A stretch of 64,000 nt of DNA from CAIWHR01 sp963846855 (GCA_963846855.1 CAWJXK010000007.1:372001-436000); one strand, 5' to 3'; positions 17,943 to 27,881 are shown, counted from the stretch's first letter. The notes: generated from the letters alone by a model not told the origin. Translations and numbers: made by a program.

Positions 17943-20604
17943 TCAGGGAGAGGCGCTCGCCGGCGCAGGCGGGCGCGACCCGAGCCATGCCTTGGCTTCG
18001 TTGATCGCCGGCGCGTACCCGAGCGCGTGGCCGGCACGCATCGCCGATGCGTACGGGCCGGCGCCAAGCGCCGCGCGCGCTCGCTCGAACAGCGGAAGCA
18101 GGAACGCGTCGTCGGCGGGCTCACGCTTATGCCCGGTCTGAGCGCCCTGCGCGTCCGCGGCGCCGAGCCATCGCGCCGCCCGCTCCCATTCTCCGCGCCA
18201 CGCGGCGAATCCCGAGGCGACTTCCAGCGCGCTCTGTTCCGCGGGCTTCGAGCCTATGTCGTCGGCGATGGCGAACGCCTCGGCCAACATTGCGCAGGCG
18301 CGATCGTGCGCGCCACGCGCAATGGATACCATGGTGAGGTTCAGCAGCGCGATGGCAATCGTCTCGCGATCGTCGAGAGTGCGCGCGAGCACCAGGACTT
18401 CCTCGTAGAGGGAGGAGGCCTTGTCCAGCTCGTCTTCGAGCCGGCACAGTTGCGCGAGTCCGGTGATGGCCCCCGCCAGCACCCGCTGGTTGTCCTGCTG
18501 CCGCGCGATGATCAGCGCCCGCTCGAGGTACCCGTGCGCACTCGCGAGATCGCGCTGCCCGGCAGCCACCGAGCCGAGGTCCTCGAGAATTCGGGCCTCC
18601 CTCCCCCGGTCCGCGGATCTCTGTGCTATGGCGAGGCCTTCGGTCAGGTATGCATGCGCCTCGTCGTAGCGCCCCATGTAGAAGCTCGCCTGGCCGGCGG
18701 CGTGGAGCGCGCGACATCGCTCCAGCGTGGGCAAAGCGGCGCCGTCGCGCGCGAGCGCTTCTACAGCCGCGCGGTGAAGCAGCGCAAGCAGCCCGCGGTA
18801 GATCATGTATAGCTTCAGCGCGTGTACGAGCCGCAATCCCAGCGTGGCGCCTTCGGCGGCATGATCGCACCACTCGTGCGCAGCGAGGAGATTCTCGCCC
18901 TCGAGATCGAGCCGCGCGAGCCAGGCGCCTTGCGCCGGTCCGACGAGCTTTAAGCTTGCCTGCTCCGCCAACGCGAGGAAAAACGCGAGATGGCGAGCGC
19001 GCGTCGCGCCTTCCTCCCCGGAATCGGCGAGCTTCTCCTGTGCGTATTGTCGGACCGATTCAAGTAGTCGGTAGCGTCCCCCTTCTGCGTCCATCGTCAC
19101 CAGCGATTTTTCGACCAGGCGGGTCAGCAGATCGAGGACGTCTGCGGCATCCAGTTCGCCGCCCGCACCCACCGTCTCGGCCGCTTCGAGCGTCCAGCTG
19201 CCGGCAAAGACGGCCAGCCGCCGAAACAGCGCTCGTTCACGCTCGGTAAGGAGGTCGTAACTCCAATCGATCAGCGCGCGCAGCGTTTGCTGTCGGGGCA
19301 GCGCCGTGCGGTCACCGCCCGCGAGCAGGCGGAATCGATCACCGAGGCGCGCGGCGATGGTTTCGACGGGCAGCGTGCGCACCCTTGCCGCCGCCAGCTC
19401 GATTGCGAGCGGTATGCCGTCAAGGCGGTGGCAGATGTCGGCCACGGCGACAGCGTTTCGATCGCTGATGCGAAATGCAGGTTGCGCGGCGGTGGCACGG
19501 TCGCCGAACAGGTTTGTCGCCGCGTATCGACCGATGGAATCTGGCGTGACCGCGCGGCCAGGCTCGGGGGTTGCAAGCGCGGGCACCGAAAAATCAGTCT
19601 CGCCGGCAACGCGCAGCGGCTCACGGCTGGATGCGAGGATCCTGAGCCCCGCCCCCGATTGGAGCAGCTGCTTCACCAGTCCTGCGCTGGCATCGATCAG
19701 GTGCTCGCAATTGTCGAGGATGAGAAGGAGCCGCTTGTCCTTCACATAATTCATCAACGCAACCGTGACGGATTGTCCGGCCTCGTCCTTGACGCCGAGC
19801 ACGATAGCCACCGCCTGATCGACGAGGCGCGAATTGGTGAGCGGCGCCAGCTCGACGAACCAGACGCCGTCCGGATAGTCGTCCTGGACATCGGCGGCGG
19901 CCTGCAGCGACAGCCGCGTCTTACCGATGCCGCCCGGCCCGACGAGCGTGAGCAGGCGAGTACCGGCCAGCAGCTGCTTGACCTCCTTCAGCTCGCGTTC
20001 GCGGCCGACGAACGACGTGACCTGCTGCGGCAGGTTGTTCGGTGTCGCCTCGAGCGAGCGCAGCGCCGGAAAGCTCTCGCGCAGCGCAGGATGCACGACC
20101 TGGAAGATCTGCTCGGGGCTCGCGAGATCGCGCAGGCGCACCCTGCCAAGGTCGCGCAGCGTCACGTCCTTAGGCAGGCGGTCGCGGACGAGCACGGCGA
20201 CCGCCTCGGAGACGAGAATCTGCCCGCCGTGCGCAGCGCTCATGATGCGCGCCGCCCGGTTGACGGCGCGGCCGTAGAAATCGTCGTCGCGGCGTTCGTC
20301 CACGCCGATGTGCAGCCCGCAGCGGACGCGCAGCGCGACCCCCGCCGTTGCCTTCGCATCGGCGAGTGAGCGCTGCAACGCGATCGTCGCGGCGATCGCA
20401 TCGAGGGGATCGTCGAACACTGCGTGGATTCCGTCTCCCGTCGTTTTCACGACGCGGCCGCGATGGCCCGTCACCGCCATCCTGCCCGAGGGCGTCATGG
20501 CGCGCGAGCGCGGCGCGCATCTCGTCGGGCGTCTTTTCCCAGAGACGCGTGCTGCCCTCGATGTCGGTGAACAGGAATGTTACGGGAGCCGTCGATGCGT
20601 GCAT
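17943..20604 (-). pseudogene. Adenylate/guanylate cyclase domain - STAND ATPase - TPR protein, frameshifted near the start
   Basis: A large cytoplasmic signalling protein of about 887 residues if one frameshift is bridged. It begins at ATG 20604 with VTFLFTDIEGSTRLWEK, the start of a class III cyclase domain. The body then continues one frame over, with GRVVKTTGDGIHAVF and the NRAARI transition-state motif. Both metal Asp residues and the Asn/Arg pair are present, so catalysis is plausible. Next comes a STAND/AfsR-like ATPase: P-loop GPGGIGKTR, Walker B LLILDNCEH, then GIPLAIELAAAR, followed by C-terminal TPR-like helices. The shift is an extra base in a CCC run at 20485-20487; removing it restores an uninterrupted family-like sequence. 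No DNA-binding domain is visible. It lies between the two halves of the taurine module. Confidence 0.8.
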
Positions 20605-20817
20605 CGCGTTCTTGTTCTCGGCCGCGGCGCGGCGAATCGTCCCGGGCGGGCGAAGGAATACAGCGGTTCGAATGTCCCAGTATAAGGGCCGCCACGCCCC
20701 GGTGCACGGCGCGCACGCCACGGCGCGGGCGTGTGCTGCCCGTCTGCGCGGGGTAACATTCACCCCTTTCCGGGCGGCCGGCCGCGCCCGGCACCCCCAT
20801 TCGAAGGAGCACGCGTC

Positions 20818-21933
20818 ATGCGCATTGGCGTTCCGAAGGAAATCAAGGTTCTCGAAAATCGCGTCGGCTTGACGCCGGGCAGCGTCCGCGAGGCGGTCGC
20901 GCACGGGCACGAGGTCGTCGTCGAGCACAACGCCGGGCAGGGCATCGGAATGGACGACGACGCGTACCGCAAGGCCGGCGCCAGCGTCGCCCAGACGGCC
21001 AAGGAGGTGTTCGCCGCCGCCGACATCATCGTCAAGGTCAAGGAGCCGCAGTCGGTCGAGCGCAAGATGCTGCGCAAGGGCCAGATCCTCTTCACCTACC
21101 TTCATCTCGCCCCCGATCCGGATCAGGCGAAGGAGCTGATCGACAGCGGCGCCGTGTGCATCGCCTACGAGACCGTGACGTCGGCGACGGGCGGATTGCC
21201 GCTGCTCGCGCCGATGTCGGAAGTTGCGGGCCGGATGTCGATCCAGGCCGGCGCGTACTACCTCGAGAAGCCGCACGGCGGGCTTGGGATGCTGCTGGGC
21301 GGGGTTCCCGGCGTCGATCCGGCAAAGGTCGTGATCCTGGGCGGCGGCGTGGTCGGCTCGCATGCGTGCCACATCGCGCTCGGCATGGGCGCCGAGGTCT
21401 GGGTGCTCGACCGCAACAACGAGGTGCTGCGCGCGCTGTGGCGGCAGTTCGGCCGTCCGCTCAATACGGTGTTCTCGACGCAGGACGCGATCGAGCACCA
21501 CGTGACGAGCGCCGACCTCGTCGTCGGCGGCGTGCTGATTCCCGGCGCGTCCGCGCCGAAGCTCGTGTCCGCGGCGCTCGTGAAGCAGATGAAGAAGGGC
21601 TCGGTGATCGTCGACGTCGCGATCGACCAGGGCGGGTGCTTCGAGACCTCGCACGCGACGACGCACGCCGACCCCGTCTACGTCGTCGACGGCGTCACCC
21701 ATTACTGCGTCGCGAACATGCCGGGCGGCGTGCCGCGCACGTCGACGTTCGCACTCAACAACGCGACGCTGCCGTTCGTGCTGGCGCTCGCCGACAAGGG
21801 CTGGAAGCGCGCGCTCGCCGACGACGTCCATCTGCGGGACGGCCTCAACGTCGCCTTCGGCAAGGTCACCTGCCAGCCCGTCGCGGAAGCGCTGGGCCAT
21901 GCGTACGTCACACCGGAATCGGTAATGCAATGA
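20818..21933 (+). CDS. ald: Alanine dehydrogenase
   Basis: NAD-dependent oxidative deamination of L-alanine to pyruvate and ammonium. The 371-residue protein matches the family length. Substrate residues Lys75 (VKVKEP) and His96 (YLHLAPD) are in place. The Rossmann motif GGGVVGSHA follows, and the conserved VDVAIDQGGCFETS segment carries the catalytic Asp. GAAGGAG lies 8 nt before ATG 20818. The xsc gene starts 22 nt after its stop, so the two are probably co-transcribed. In taurine dissimilation Ald recycles the alanine formed by Tpa to pyruvate, which explains its place here. Confidence 0.95.
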   Translation: MRIGVPKEIKVLENRVGLTPGSVREAVAHGHEVVVEHNAGQGIGMDDDAYRKAGASVAQTAKEVFAAADIIVKVKEPQSVERKMLRKGQILFTYLHLAPDPDQAKELIDSGAVCIAYETVTSATGGLPLLAPMSEVAGRMSIQAGAYYLEKPHGGLGMLLGGVPGVDPAKVVILGGGVVGSHACHIALGMGAEVWVLDRNNEVLRALWRQFGRPLNTVFSTQDAIEHHVTSADLVVGGVLIPGASAPKLVSAALVKQMKKGSVIVDVAIDQGGCFETSHATTHADPVYVVDGVTHYCVANMPGGVPRTSTFALNNATLPFVLALADKGWKRALADDVHLRDGLNVAFGKVTCQPVAEALGHAYVTPESVMQ

Positions 21934-21955
21934 TGCGACGCTCGTCGAATCCGGC

Positions 21956-23758
21956 ATGAAAGACGCGGTTCAACCGCGGCGGATTGCCGTCGCCGGGAAG
22001 CAGAAGATGACGCCCTCGGAGGCGTTCGTCGAGACGCTGGTCGCGCACGGCGTCACCGACGTGTTCGGGATCGTCGGCTCGGCGTACATGGACGCGCTCG
22101 ACCTCTTCCCCCTCGCCGGCATCCGTTTCATCTCGGTCGCGCACGAGCAGGGCGCGGGACACATGGCGGACGGCTACGCGCGGGCCTCCGGCCGGCACGG
22201 CGTGTGCATCGCGCAGAACGGTCCCGGCATCACGAATTTCGTCACGTCGACGGCCGCCGCGTTCTGGGCGCATTCGCCGGTCGTCGTCATCACGCCGGAG
22301 ACCGGCAGCGCGACCATCGGACTCGGCGGGTTCCAGGAGACCGAGCAGCTGCCGATCTTCTCCAGGATCACCAAGTTTCAGGCGCACGTGAACAACCGGG
22401 CGCGCATGGCGGAGCTGACCGGCCGAGCATTCGATAGGGCGCTGCTCGAGATGGGGCCCGCGCAGCTCAACATCCCGCGCGATTTCTTCTACGGCGACAT
22501 CGAGTGTGAAATCCCGCGCCCGGTGATGCTGGAGCGCGGCGCCGGCGGCGAGAAGAGCCTCGATGCGGCGGCGGAGCTCCTCGCCGCGGCGCAGTTTCCC
22601 GTGATCATCGCGGGCGGCGGCGTCGTGATGGGCGACGCGCTCGCCGAGGCCATTGCGCTCGCGAATCTCCTGCAGGCGCCCGTGGCGACGAGCTATCTTC
22701 ACAACGACGCGTTTCCGATGGCGCATCCGCTCGCGTGCGGCCCGCTGGGCTATCAGGGCAGCAAGGCGGCGATGAACCTCATCGCGAAGGCCGACGTCGT
22801 GCTGGCGCTCGGCACGCGGCTCGGCCCGTTCGGCACGCTGCCGCAGTACGGGATCGACTACTGGCCGCAGAATGCGAAGATCATCCAGGTCGACGCCGAC
22901 GCGAGAATGCTGGGGCTGGTGAAGCCGATCGCAGTCGGCCTCTGCGGCGATGCGGGGGCCGCCGCCGCGGCGCTCCGACAACGCCTCGCCGCGCGGGAGC
23001 TCGCGTGCACCGCGAATCGGGACGCGCGCGCGGGCGAGATCGAGGCGGCGAAAAAGGCATGGGCAACCGAGCTTTCTGGCTGGACGCACGAAACGGATCC
23101 GTGGTCGCGCGATGTCGCGCGCGCGTCGGATGCGATGCACCCGCGCGAGCTCCTCCGCGAGCTCGCCCGCGCGCTGCCAGCCGGCGCGATGGTCTCGACC
23201 GACATCGGCAACATCTGCTCGGTGGCGAACTCGTACCTGGCATTCGACCGGCCGCGCTCGATGTTCGCCGCGATGAGCTTCGGCAACTGCGGCTACGCGT
23301 TTCCGACGATCATCGGCGCGAAGGTCGCGGCGCCCGACCGTCCGGCGATCGCGTACGTGGGCGACGGCGCGTGGGGCATGAGCTTCGGGGAGCTGCAGAC
23401 CTGCGTGCGCGAGAACGTCCCCGTGACCGCCGTCGTCTTCAACAATGGTCAGTGGGGCGCCGAGAAGAAGAACCACGTCGATTTCTACGACAAGCGGTTC
23501 GTCGGCGTCGATCTCGACCGGCAGCCGTCGTGGGCCGGAGTTGCGACTGCGATGGGCGCCGACGGACACCGGGTCGAGCGGCTCGCCGACGTCGGACCGG
23601 CGCTGCACGCCGCAAGCGCGGCGCAATCCGAGGGCCGCACGACGGTCCTCGAAATGATGGTCACGCGCGAGCTCGCCGATCCCTTTCGGCGTGACGCCCT
23701 TGCGCTTCCTGTTCGCCACCTCGCGAAATATCGAACGACCGCGGCCAAGCCGCGTTAG
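21956..23758 (+). CDS. xsc: Sulfoacetaldehyde acetyltransferase (Xsc-like, ThDP-dependent)
   Basis: A 600-residue acetolactate synthase-superfamily enzyme. The catalytic Glu lies in VAHEQGAGHMADGYARASG (about residue 63), and the ThDP motif runs from GDGAWGMSFGELQ to FNNGQWGAEK in the C-terminal domain. Xsc-type rather than Ilv-type signatures include GIVGSAYMDALDLFP, QINIPRDF-like QLNIPRDFFYG, SYLHNDAFP, CGPLGYQGSKA and MSFGNCGYAFPTIIG. Xsc cleaves sulfoacetaldehyde with phosphate to acetyl phosphate and sulfite. The linked ald, tpa, tauABC and pta fit this. The start at 21956 gives a 17-residue extension; ATG 22007 (MTPSEAFVETL) corresponds to the usual Xsc start and may be the true one. 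Confidence 0.88.
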   Translation: MKDAVQPRRIAVAGKQKMTPSEAFVETLVAHGVTDVFGIVGSAYMDALDLFPLAGIRFISVAHEQGAGHMADGYARASGRHGVCIAQNGPGITNFVTSTAAAFWAHSPVVVITPETGSATIGLGGFQETEQLPIFSRITKFQAHVNNRARMAELTGRAFDRALLEMGPAQLNIPRDFFYGDIECEIPRPVMLERGAGGEKSLDAAAELLAAAQFPVIIAGGGVVMGDALAEAIALANLLQAPVATSYLHNDAFPMAHPLACGPLGYQGSKAAMNLIAKADVVLALGTRLGPFGTLPQYGIDYWPQNAKIIQVDADARMLGLVKPIAVGLCGDAGAAAAALRQRLAARELACTANRDARAGEIEAAKKAWATELSGWTHETDPWSRDVARASDAMHPRELLRELARALPAGAMVSTDIGNICSVANSYLAFDRPRSMFAAMSFGNCGYAFPTIIGAKVAAPDRPAIAYVGDGAWGMSFGELQTCVRENVPVTAVVFNNGQWGAEKKNHVDFYDKRFVGVDLDRQPSWAGVATAMGADGHRVERLADVGPALHAASAAQSEGRTTVLEMMVTRELADPFRRDALALPVRHLAKYRTTAAKPR

Positions 23759-23876
23759 CGGCCAGCCTCATGGGGGCATCCGGCCCGCGCCGACCGCCGG
23801 CGCGGCTCGCATAACTATTTGAATCGAAGCCGATTTGGGCACGCCGGCCGCCATTGTGACAAGGACGTCACGGCGA

Positions 23877-23907
23877 TGTCATCCCGCTGTCATGCGGTGC
23901 TGTAACA
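23877..23907 (+). promoter_or_regulatory. PhoB box upstream of pstS
   Basis: Two TGTCAT half-sites at 23877-23882 and 23888-23893 are spaced exactly 11 nt, the direct-repeat geometry of a PhoB box. A third, degenerate TGTAACA follows at 23901-23907. The array lies 37-67 nt before the pstS ATG, and phoB/phoR are encoded downstream in the same block. Phosphate starvation should activate pstS through it. Confidence 0.75.
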
Positions 23908-23943
23908 ATCCGCCGAGTCAATTTCCAACAACGGGGAACTGCA

Positions 23944-24984
23944 ATGCACCACCTGACGAAAAGCCTTCTTGCCGCCGCGACGCTCGCGCTCGGCATTTCC
24001 ACCGCAATGGCCGCCGACATCACCGGCGCTGGCGCGACGTTTCCCTATCCGATCTACGCCAAGTGGGCCGAGACGTACAAGGCCAAGACCGGCGTCGGCA
24101 TGAACTACCAGTCGATCGGCTCCGGCGGCGGCATCAAGCAGATCCAGAACAAGACCGTGGATTTCGGCGCCAGCGACATGCCGTTGAAGCCCGAAGACCT
24201 CGACAAGGATGGGCTGTTGCAGTTTCCAACCGTCATTGGCGGCGACGTCCCCGTCGTGAATCTCGAAGGCGTGAAGCCGGGCGAGCTCAAGCTGACCGGG
24301 CCTGTTCTTGCCGACATCTACCTGGGCAAGATCGCAAAATGGACTGACCCGGCGATCGCCAAGCTCAATCCGGGCACCAAGCTGCCCGACTCCGAGATTA
24401 CGGTCGTGCACCGCTCCGACGGATCAGGCACGACTTTCATCTGGGTGAACTACCTTTCGAAAGTCAGCCCTGAGTGGAAGCAGAAGGTCGGCGAGGGCAC
24501 GTCGGTCGCCTGGCCCGCCGGCGTAGGGGGCAAGGGCAATGAAGGCGTCGCATCCTACGTGCAGCGCGTCAAGGGCGCGATCGGTTATGTCGAGTACGCC
24601 TACGTCCTGCAGAACAAGATGACCTATGCCCAAGTCCAGAACCGCGACGGGAACTTCGTCAGTCCCTCGTCGGACGCATTCAAGGCCGCCGCCGCCGGCG
24701 CCGACTGGAGCAAGGCGCCGGGCTACTACCTCCTGTTGACGGATCAGCCGGGCAAGAGCGCATGGCCGATCGCGGGCGCGACCTTCATCCTGATGTACAA
24801 GACGCAGGCGAACCGCGATACGGCCAAGGAAGTGCTCAAGTTCTTCGACTGGGCCTACACGTCGGACGGCGACAAGCTGGCGGATTCGCTCGACTATGTT
24901 CCGCTGCCGGACAGCGTCACGAACCAGATCCGGACTACCTGGAAAACGCAGATCAAGGACGGTTCAGGCAAGCCGGTGCTCTGA
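23944..24984 (+). CDS. pstS: Phosphate ABC transporter periplasmic binding protein
   Basis: 346 residues; Sec signal peptide MHHLTKSLLAAATLALGISTAMA with cleavage near Ala23. The mature protein starts ADITGAGATFPYPIYAKW, and the phosphate ligands sit in GAGATFP, GGGIKQIQ/FGASDMPL and HRSDGSGTTF, as in E. coli PstS. Full length. First gene of the pst unit and directly behind a PhoB box, so induced at low phosphate. A gap of 232 nt to pstC is larger than elsewhere in the operon and may reflect differential expression or mRNA processing. Confidence 0.97.
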   Translation: MHHLTKSLLAAATLALGISTAMAADITGAGATFPYPIYAKWAETYKAKTGVGMNYQSIGSGGGIKQIQNKTVDFGASDMPLKPEDLDKDGLLQFPTVIGGDVPVVNLEGVKPGELKLTGPVLADIYLGKIAKWTDPAIAKLNPGTKLPDSEITVVHRSDGSGTTFIWVNYLSKVSPEWKQKVGEGTSVAWPAGVGGKGNEGVASYVQRVKGAIGYVEYAYVLQNKMTYAQVQNRDGNFVSPSSDAFKAAAAGADWSKAPGYYLLLTDQPGKSAWPIAGATFILMYKTQANRDTAKEVLKFFDWAYTSDGDKLADSLDYVPLPDSVTNQIRTTWKTQIKDGSGKPVL

Positions 24985-25216
24985 ACGGGTTGTCTTCTCG
25001 CCACCTTTGCGCCATGCGCGGCGGTCGCCGTCACGGCGAGCGCCGCGTTGTCGCGCTGCGCGGCCGGAATCGGGGCGCGACCCCGTGCCCTCCGCGGCGG
25101 TTCGCTCACTGCATAGGAGCTCCAAGGTGAACGGACGCACGCTTTCAACAACGGCCGGCGCGTTTCCGGGTATGATCGCCTCCGCGCCGCGGCAGACGAA
25201 GCTTGGCGTCGCCCGA

Positions 25217-26167
25217 ATGCCCGATCCGAAGCAGAGCAAGATTCAGCTGCAGGACCTGATCTTTCGGTCCGTCACGCGGTTTTTCGCGTTTCTGGTGCTG
25301 GCGCTGCTGCTGGCAATTGTCGCCTCGCTCGCATACGGCAGCTTGCCGGCGATAGAGAAGTTCGGATTCGGGTTCCTGTTCAGCTCCGAGTGGAATCCGG
25401 TCACCGAACAGTTCGGCGCGCTGGTTCCGATCGTCGGCACGCTCGTCACGTCGGCCATCGCGTTGCTGATCGGCGTTCCAGTCAGTTTCGGCATCGCGCT
25501 GTTCCTCACCGAGCTCTCGCCGAGCTGGCTCAAGCGGCCGTTGGGAACGGCGATCGAGCTCCTTGCGGCGATCCCCAGCATCATCTACGGGATGTGGGGC
25601 CTGTTCGTGCTGGCGCCGCTTTTTGCCGATCACGTGCAGCCCTGGCTCATCAACTCGCTCGGCACGCTGCCGGTGTTCGGCGCACTGTTCAAGGGGCCAC
25701 CGCAAGGCATTGGCGTGCTCACCGCGGGCTTCGTTCTGGCGATCATGGTCATCCCGTTCATCGCTTCTGTCATGCGCGACGTCTTCGAGATCGTGCCTCC
25801 CGTTCTTAAGGAGTCGGCGTACGGCATCGGCTGCACGACCTGGGAGGTCGTGCGCAACATCGTCCTGCCGTACACGAAGGCCGGCGTGATCGGTGGCATC
25901 ATGCTCGGCCTCGGCCGCGCCCTCGGCGAGACCATGGCGGTGACGTTCATGATCGGCAACGCGCATCAGCTTTCCGCGTCCATTCTGGCCCCCGGAAACA
26001 GCATCGCGTCGGCGCTCGCGAACGAGTTCACGGAGGCGGTCGGAGACCTCTACACGTCCGCGCTCATCGAGCTCGGTCTCATTCTGTTTTTCATAACGTT
26101 CATCGTCCTCGCGCTGGCAAAGCTGCTGCTGCTTCAGCTTGCCAAGAGCGAGGGCAAGCGGACCTAG
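25217..26167 (+). CDS. pstC: Phosphate ABC transporter permease PstC
   Basis: 316 residues, six membrane helices. Conserved features are GFGFLFSSEWNP in the first periplasmic loop, AAIPSIIYGMWGLFVLAP, and the EAA-type loop ESAYGIGCTTWEVVRNIVLPYTKAGVIGG ending in GRALGETMAV. ATG 25217 (MPDPKQSK) was chosen because it gives the usual PstC N-terminus. The frame is open 321 nt upstream but that part reads as spacer. pstA follows after 7 nt. Confidence 0.95.
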   Translation: MPDPKQSKIQLQDLIFRSVTRFFAFLVLALLLAIVASLAYGSLPAIEKFGFGFLFSSEWNPVTEQFGALVPIVGTLVTSAIALLIGVPVSFGIALFLTELSPSWLKRPLGTAIELLAAIPSIIYGMWGLFVLAPLFADHVQPWLINSLGTLPVFGALFKGPPQGIGVLTAGFVLAIMVIPFIASVMRDVFEIVPPVLKESAYGIGCTTWEVVRNIVLPYTKAGVIGGIMLGLGRALGETMAVTFMIGNAHQLSASILAPGNSIASALANEFTEAVGDLYTSALIELGLILFFITFIVLALAKLLLLQLAKSEGKRT

Positions 26168-26174
26168 AGCGCCG

Positions 26175-27029
26175 ATGTCGATCGCAACGAGCTCGATCTA
26201 TTCCCGACGGGTTCTCGTCAATCGCTTCAACCTCGTCATGTCGATGATGGCGATGGTTTTCGGGCTGGCCTTCCTCTTCTGGATCCTCATCACGCTTTTC
26301 CAGGCCGGATTCCAATCCCTCAGCACGCGGTTGTTCACCGAAATGACGCCCCCGCCGGGCAGCTCGGGCGGCCTGCTCAACGCCATATCGGGAAGCATCA
26401 TCATGGCGGCCCTGGGAACCTCGATGGGGACTCCCGTCGGAATCCTCGCGGGCATCTATCTCGCCGAATTCGGCAGCCGCGGCTGGCTCGCGCCGGTCAC
26501 GCGCTTCATCAATGACATCCTCCTGTCCGCGCCGTCGATCATCATCGGCCTGTTCGTTTACGAGATTTATGTGTTCCGCGTCGGGCATTTCTCCGCCTGG
26601 GCCGGCGCGTTTGCGCTGGCACTGATCGTGATACCAGTGGTCATACGCACGACCGAGAACATGCTGAAGCTCGTGCCCGACAGCTTGCGCGAGGCCGCCG
26701 TAGCGCTCGGGACGCCGCAATGGAAGATGATTCTGATGGTGACGCTTCGCTCGGTTCGCGCCGGTGTGGTGACCGGGGTGCTCCTCGCCATCGCGCGCAT
26801 TTCCGGCGAGACGGCGCCGCTGTTATTCACGTCGCTCAACAATCAGTTCTGGTCCACCAACTTCAATGCGCCGATGTCGAATCTTCCGGTGGTGATCTTC
26901 CAGTTCGCGATGAGCCCCTACAAGGACTGGCAGGAATTGGCGTGGGCCGGCGCGCTGTTCATCACGGTTGCCGTGCTCGTGCTGAATGTCGTCGCACGCG
27001 TGCTGTTTCGCCAGACCACGGCGAAATGA
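26175..27029 (+). CDS. pstA: Phosphate ABC transporter permease PstA
   Basis: 284 residues with six helices; partner of PstC. It has PPPGSSGGLLNAISGSI, APSIIIGLFVYEIYV and the ATPase-contact loop LREAAVALGTPQWKMILMVTL followed by ISGETAPLLFT, all diagnostic of PstA. The start is 7 nt after the pstC stop. Its stop overlaps an in-frame ATG of pstB (27026), but the better pstB start is further downstream. Confidence 0.95.
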   Translation: MSIATSSIYSRRVLVNRFNLVMSMMAMVFGLAFLFWILITLFQAGFQSLSTRLFTEMTPPPGSSGGLLNAISGSIIMAALGTSMGTPVGILAGIYLAEFGSRGWLAPVTRFINDILLSAPSIIIGLFVYEIYVFRVGHFSAWAGAFALALIVIPVVIRTTENMLKLVPDSLREAAVALGTPQWKMILMVTLRSVRAGVVTGVLLAIARISGETAPLLFTSLNNQFWSTNFNAPMSNLPVVIFQFAMSPYKDWQELAWAGALFITVAVLVLNVVARVLFRQTTAK

Positions 27030-27052
27030 CCTACGGAACGAAGGAATCGGCA

Positions 27053-27853
27053 ATGAATTTCGAAGCTGTCGCGGTCCGGCCGGAGACTCAAACGCAGACC
27101 GCGCCCAAGATGTCGATCCGCAAGCTCGACTTCTTCTACGGCCAGTTTCATGCGCTGAAGGACGTCAGCCTCGACGTCGCCGAAGGCCGCGTGACGGCGT
27201 TCATCGGGCCCTCCGGCTGCGGCAAGTCGACGCTGCTGCGCACGCTGAACCGGATGTACTCGCTCTACCCCGGACATCGTGCGGTCGGCGAGATCATGCT
27301 CGACGGCGAGAACATCCTGGCGCCGGGCGTCGACATCAACCTGCTGCGGGCGAAGGTCGGCATGGTGTTCCAGAAGCCGACGCCGTTCCCGATGTCGATC
27401 TACGACAACATCGCCTTCGGCGTGAGGCTCTACGAGCAGCTCACGCCGCGGCAGATGGACGAGCGCGTCGAATGGGCGCTCACCAAGGCGGCGATGTGGG
27501 GCGAGGCGAAGGACAAGCTGAAGCAGAGCGGCATGGCGCTGTCCGGCGGGCAGCAGCAGCGGCTGTGCATCGCCCGCGCCGTCTCGGTCAAACCGGAAGT
27601 GCTGCTGCTCGACGAGCCGACTTCGGCGCTCGACCCGATCTCGACGGCGAAGATCGAGGAGCTCATCTCCGAACTCAAGGAGGAGTACACGATCGCCATC
27701 GTCACCCACAACATGCAGCAGGCGGCGCGCGTCTCGGATTACACTGCGTACATGTACCTGGGCGAGCTGATCGAGTTCGACGCGACCGACACGATCTTCC
27801 TGAAGCCCCGGCGCAAGGAGACCGAGGATTACATCACTGGACGTTTCGGCTGA
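27053..27853 (+). CDS. pstB: Phosphate ABC transporter ATP-binding protein PstB
   Basis: 266 residues. Walker A GPSGCGKST, signature LSGGQQQRLCIARA, Walker B VLLLDEPTSALDP, switch His in IVTHNMQQAARVSD. PstB-specific NRMYSLYPGHRAVGEI and VGMVFQKPTPFPMSIYDN are present. ATG 27053 has AAGGAA about 8 nt upstream; ATG 27026, overlapping the pstA stop, would add nine residues and is the alternative. Confidence 0.96.
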   Translation: MNFEAVAVRPETQTQTAPKMSIRKLDFFYGQFHALKDVSLDVAEGRVTAFIGPSGCGKSTLLRTLNRMYSLYPGHRAVGEIMLDGENILAPGVDINLLRAKVGMVFQKPTPFPMSIYDNIAFGVRLYEQLTPRQMDERVEWALTKAAMWGEAKDKLKQSGMALSGGQQQRLCIARAVSVKPEVLLLDEPTSALDPISTAKIEELISELKEEYTIAIVTHNMQQAARVSDYTAYMYLGELIEFDATDTIFLKPRRKETEDYITGRFG

Positions 27854-27881
27854 TCTCCCAACGCGCAACGGGAACTTGCAA

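Noticed and set aside
17942..17990. Terminator between the unknown small gene and the cyclase-STAND gene
   Set aside because: The 43-nt convergent gap has short GC stretches but no clear stem plus T-run.
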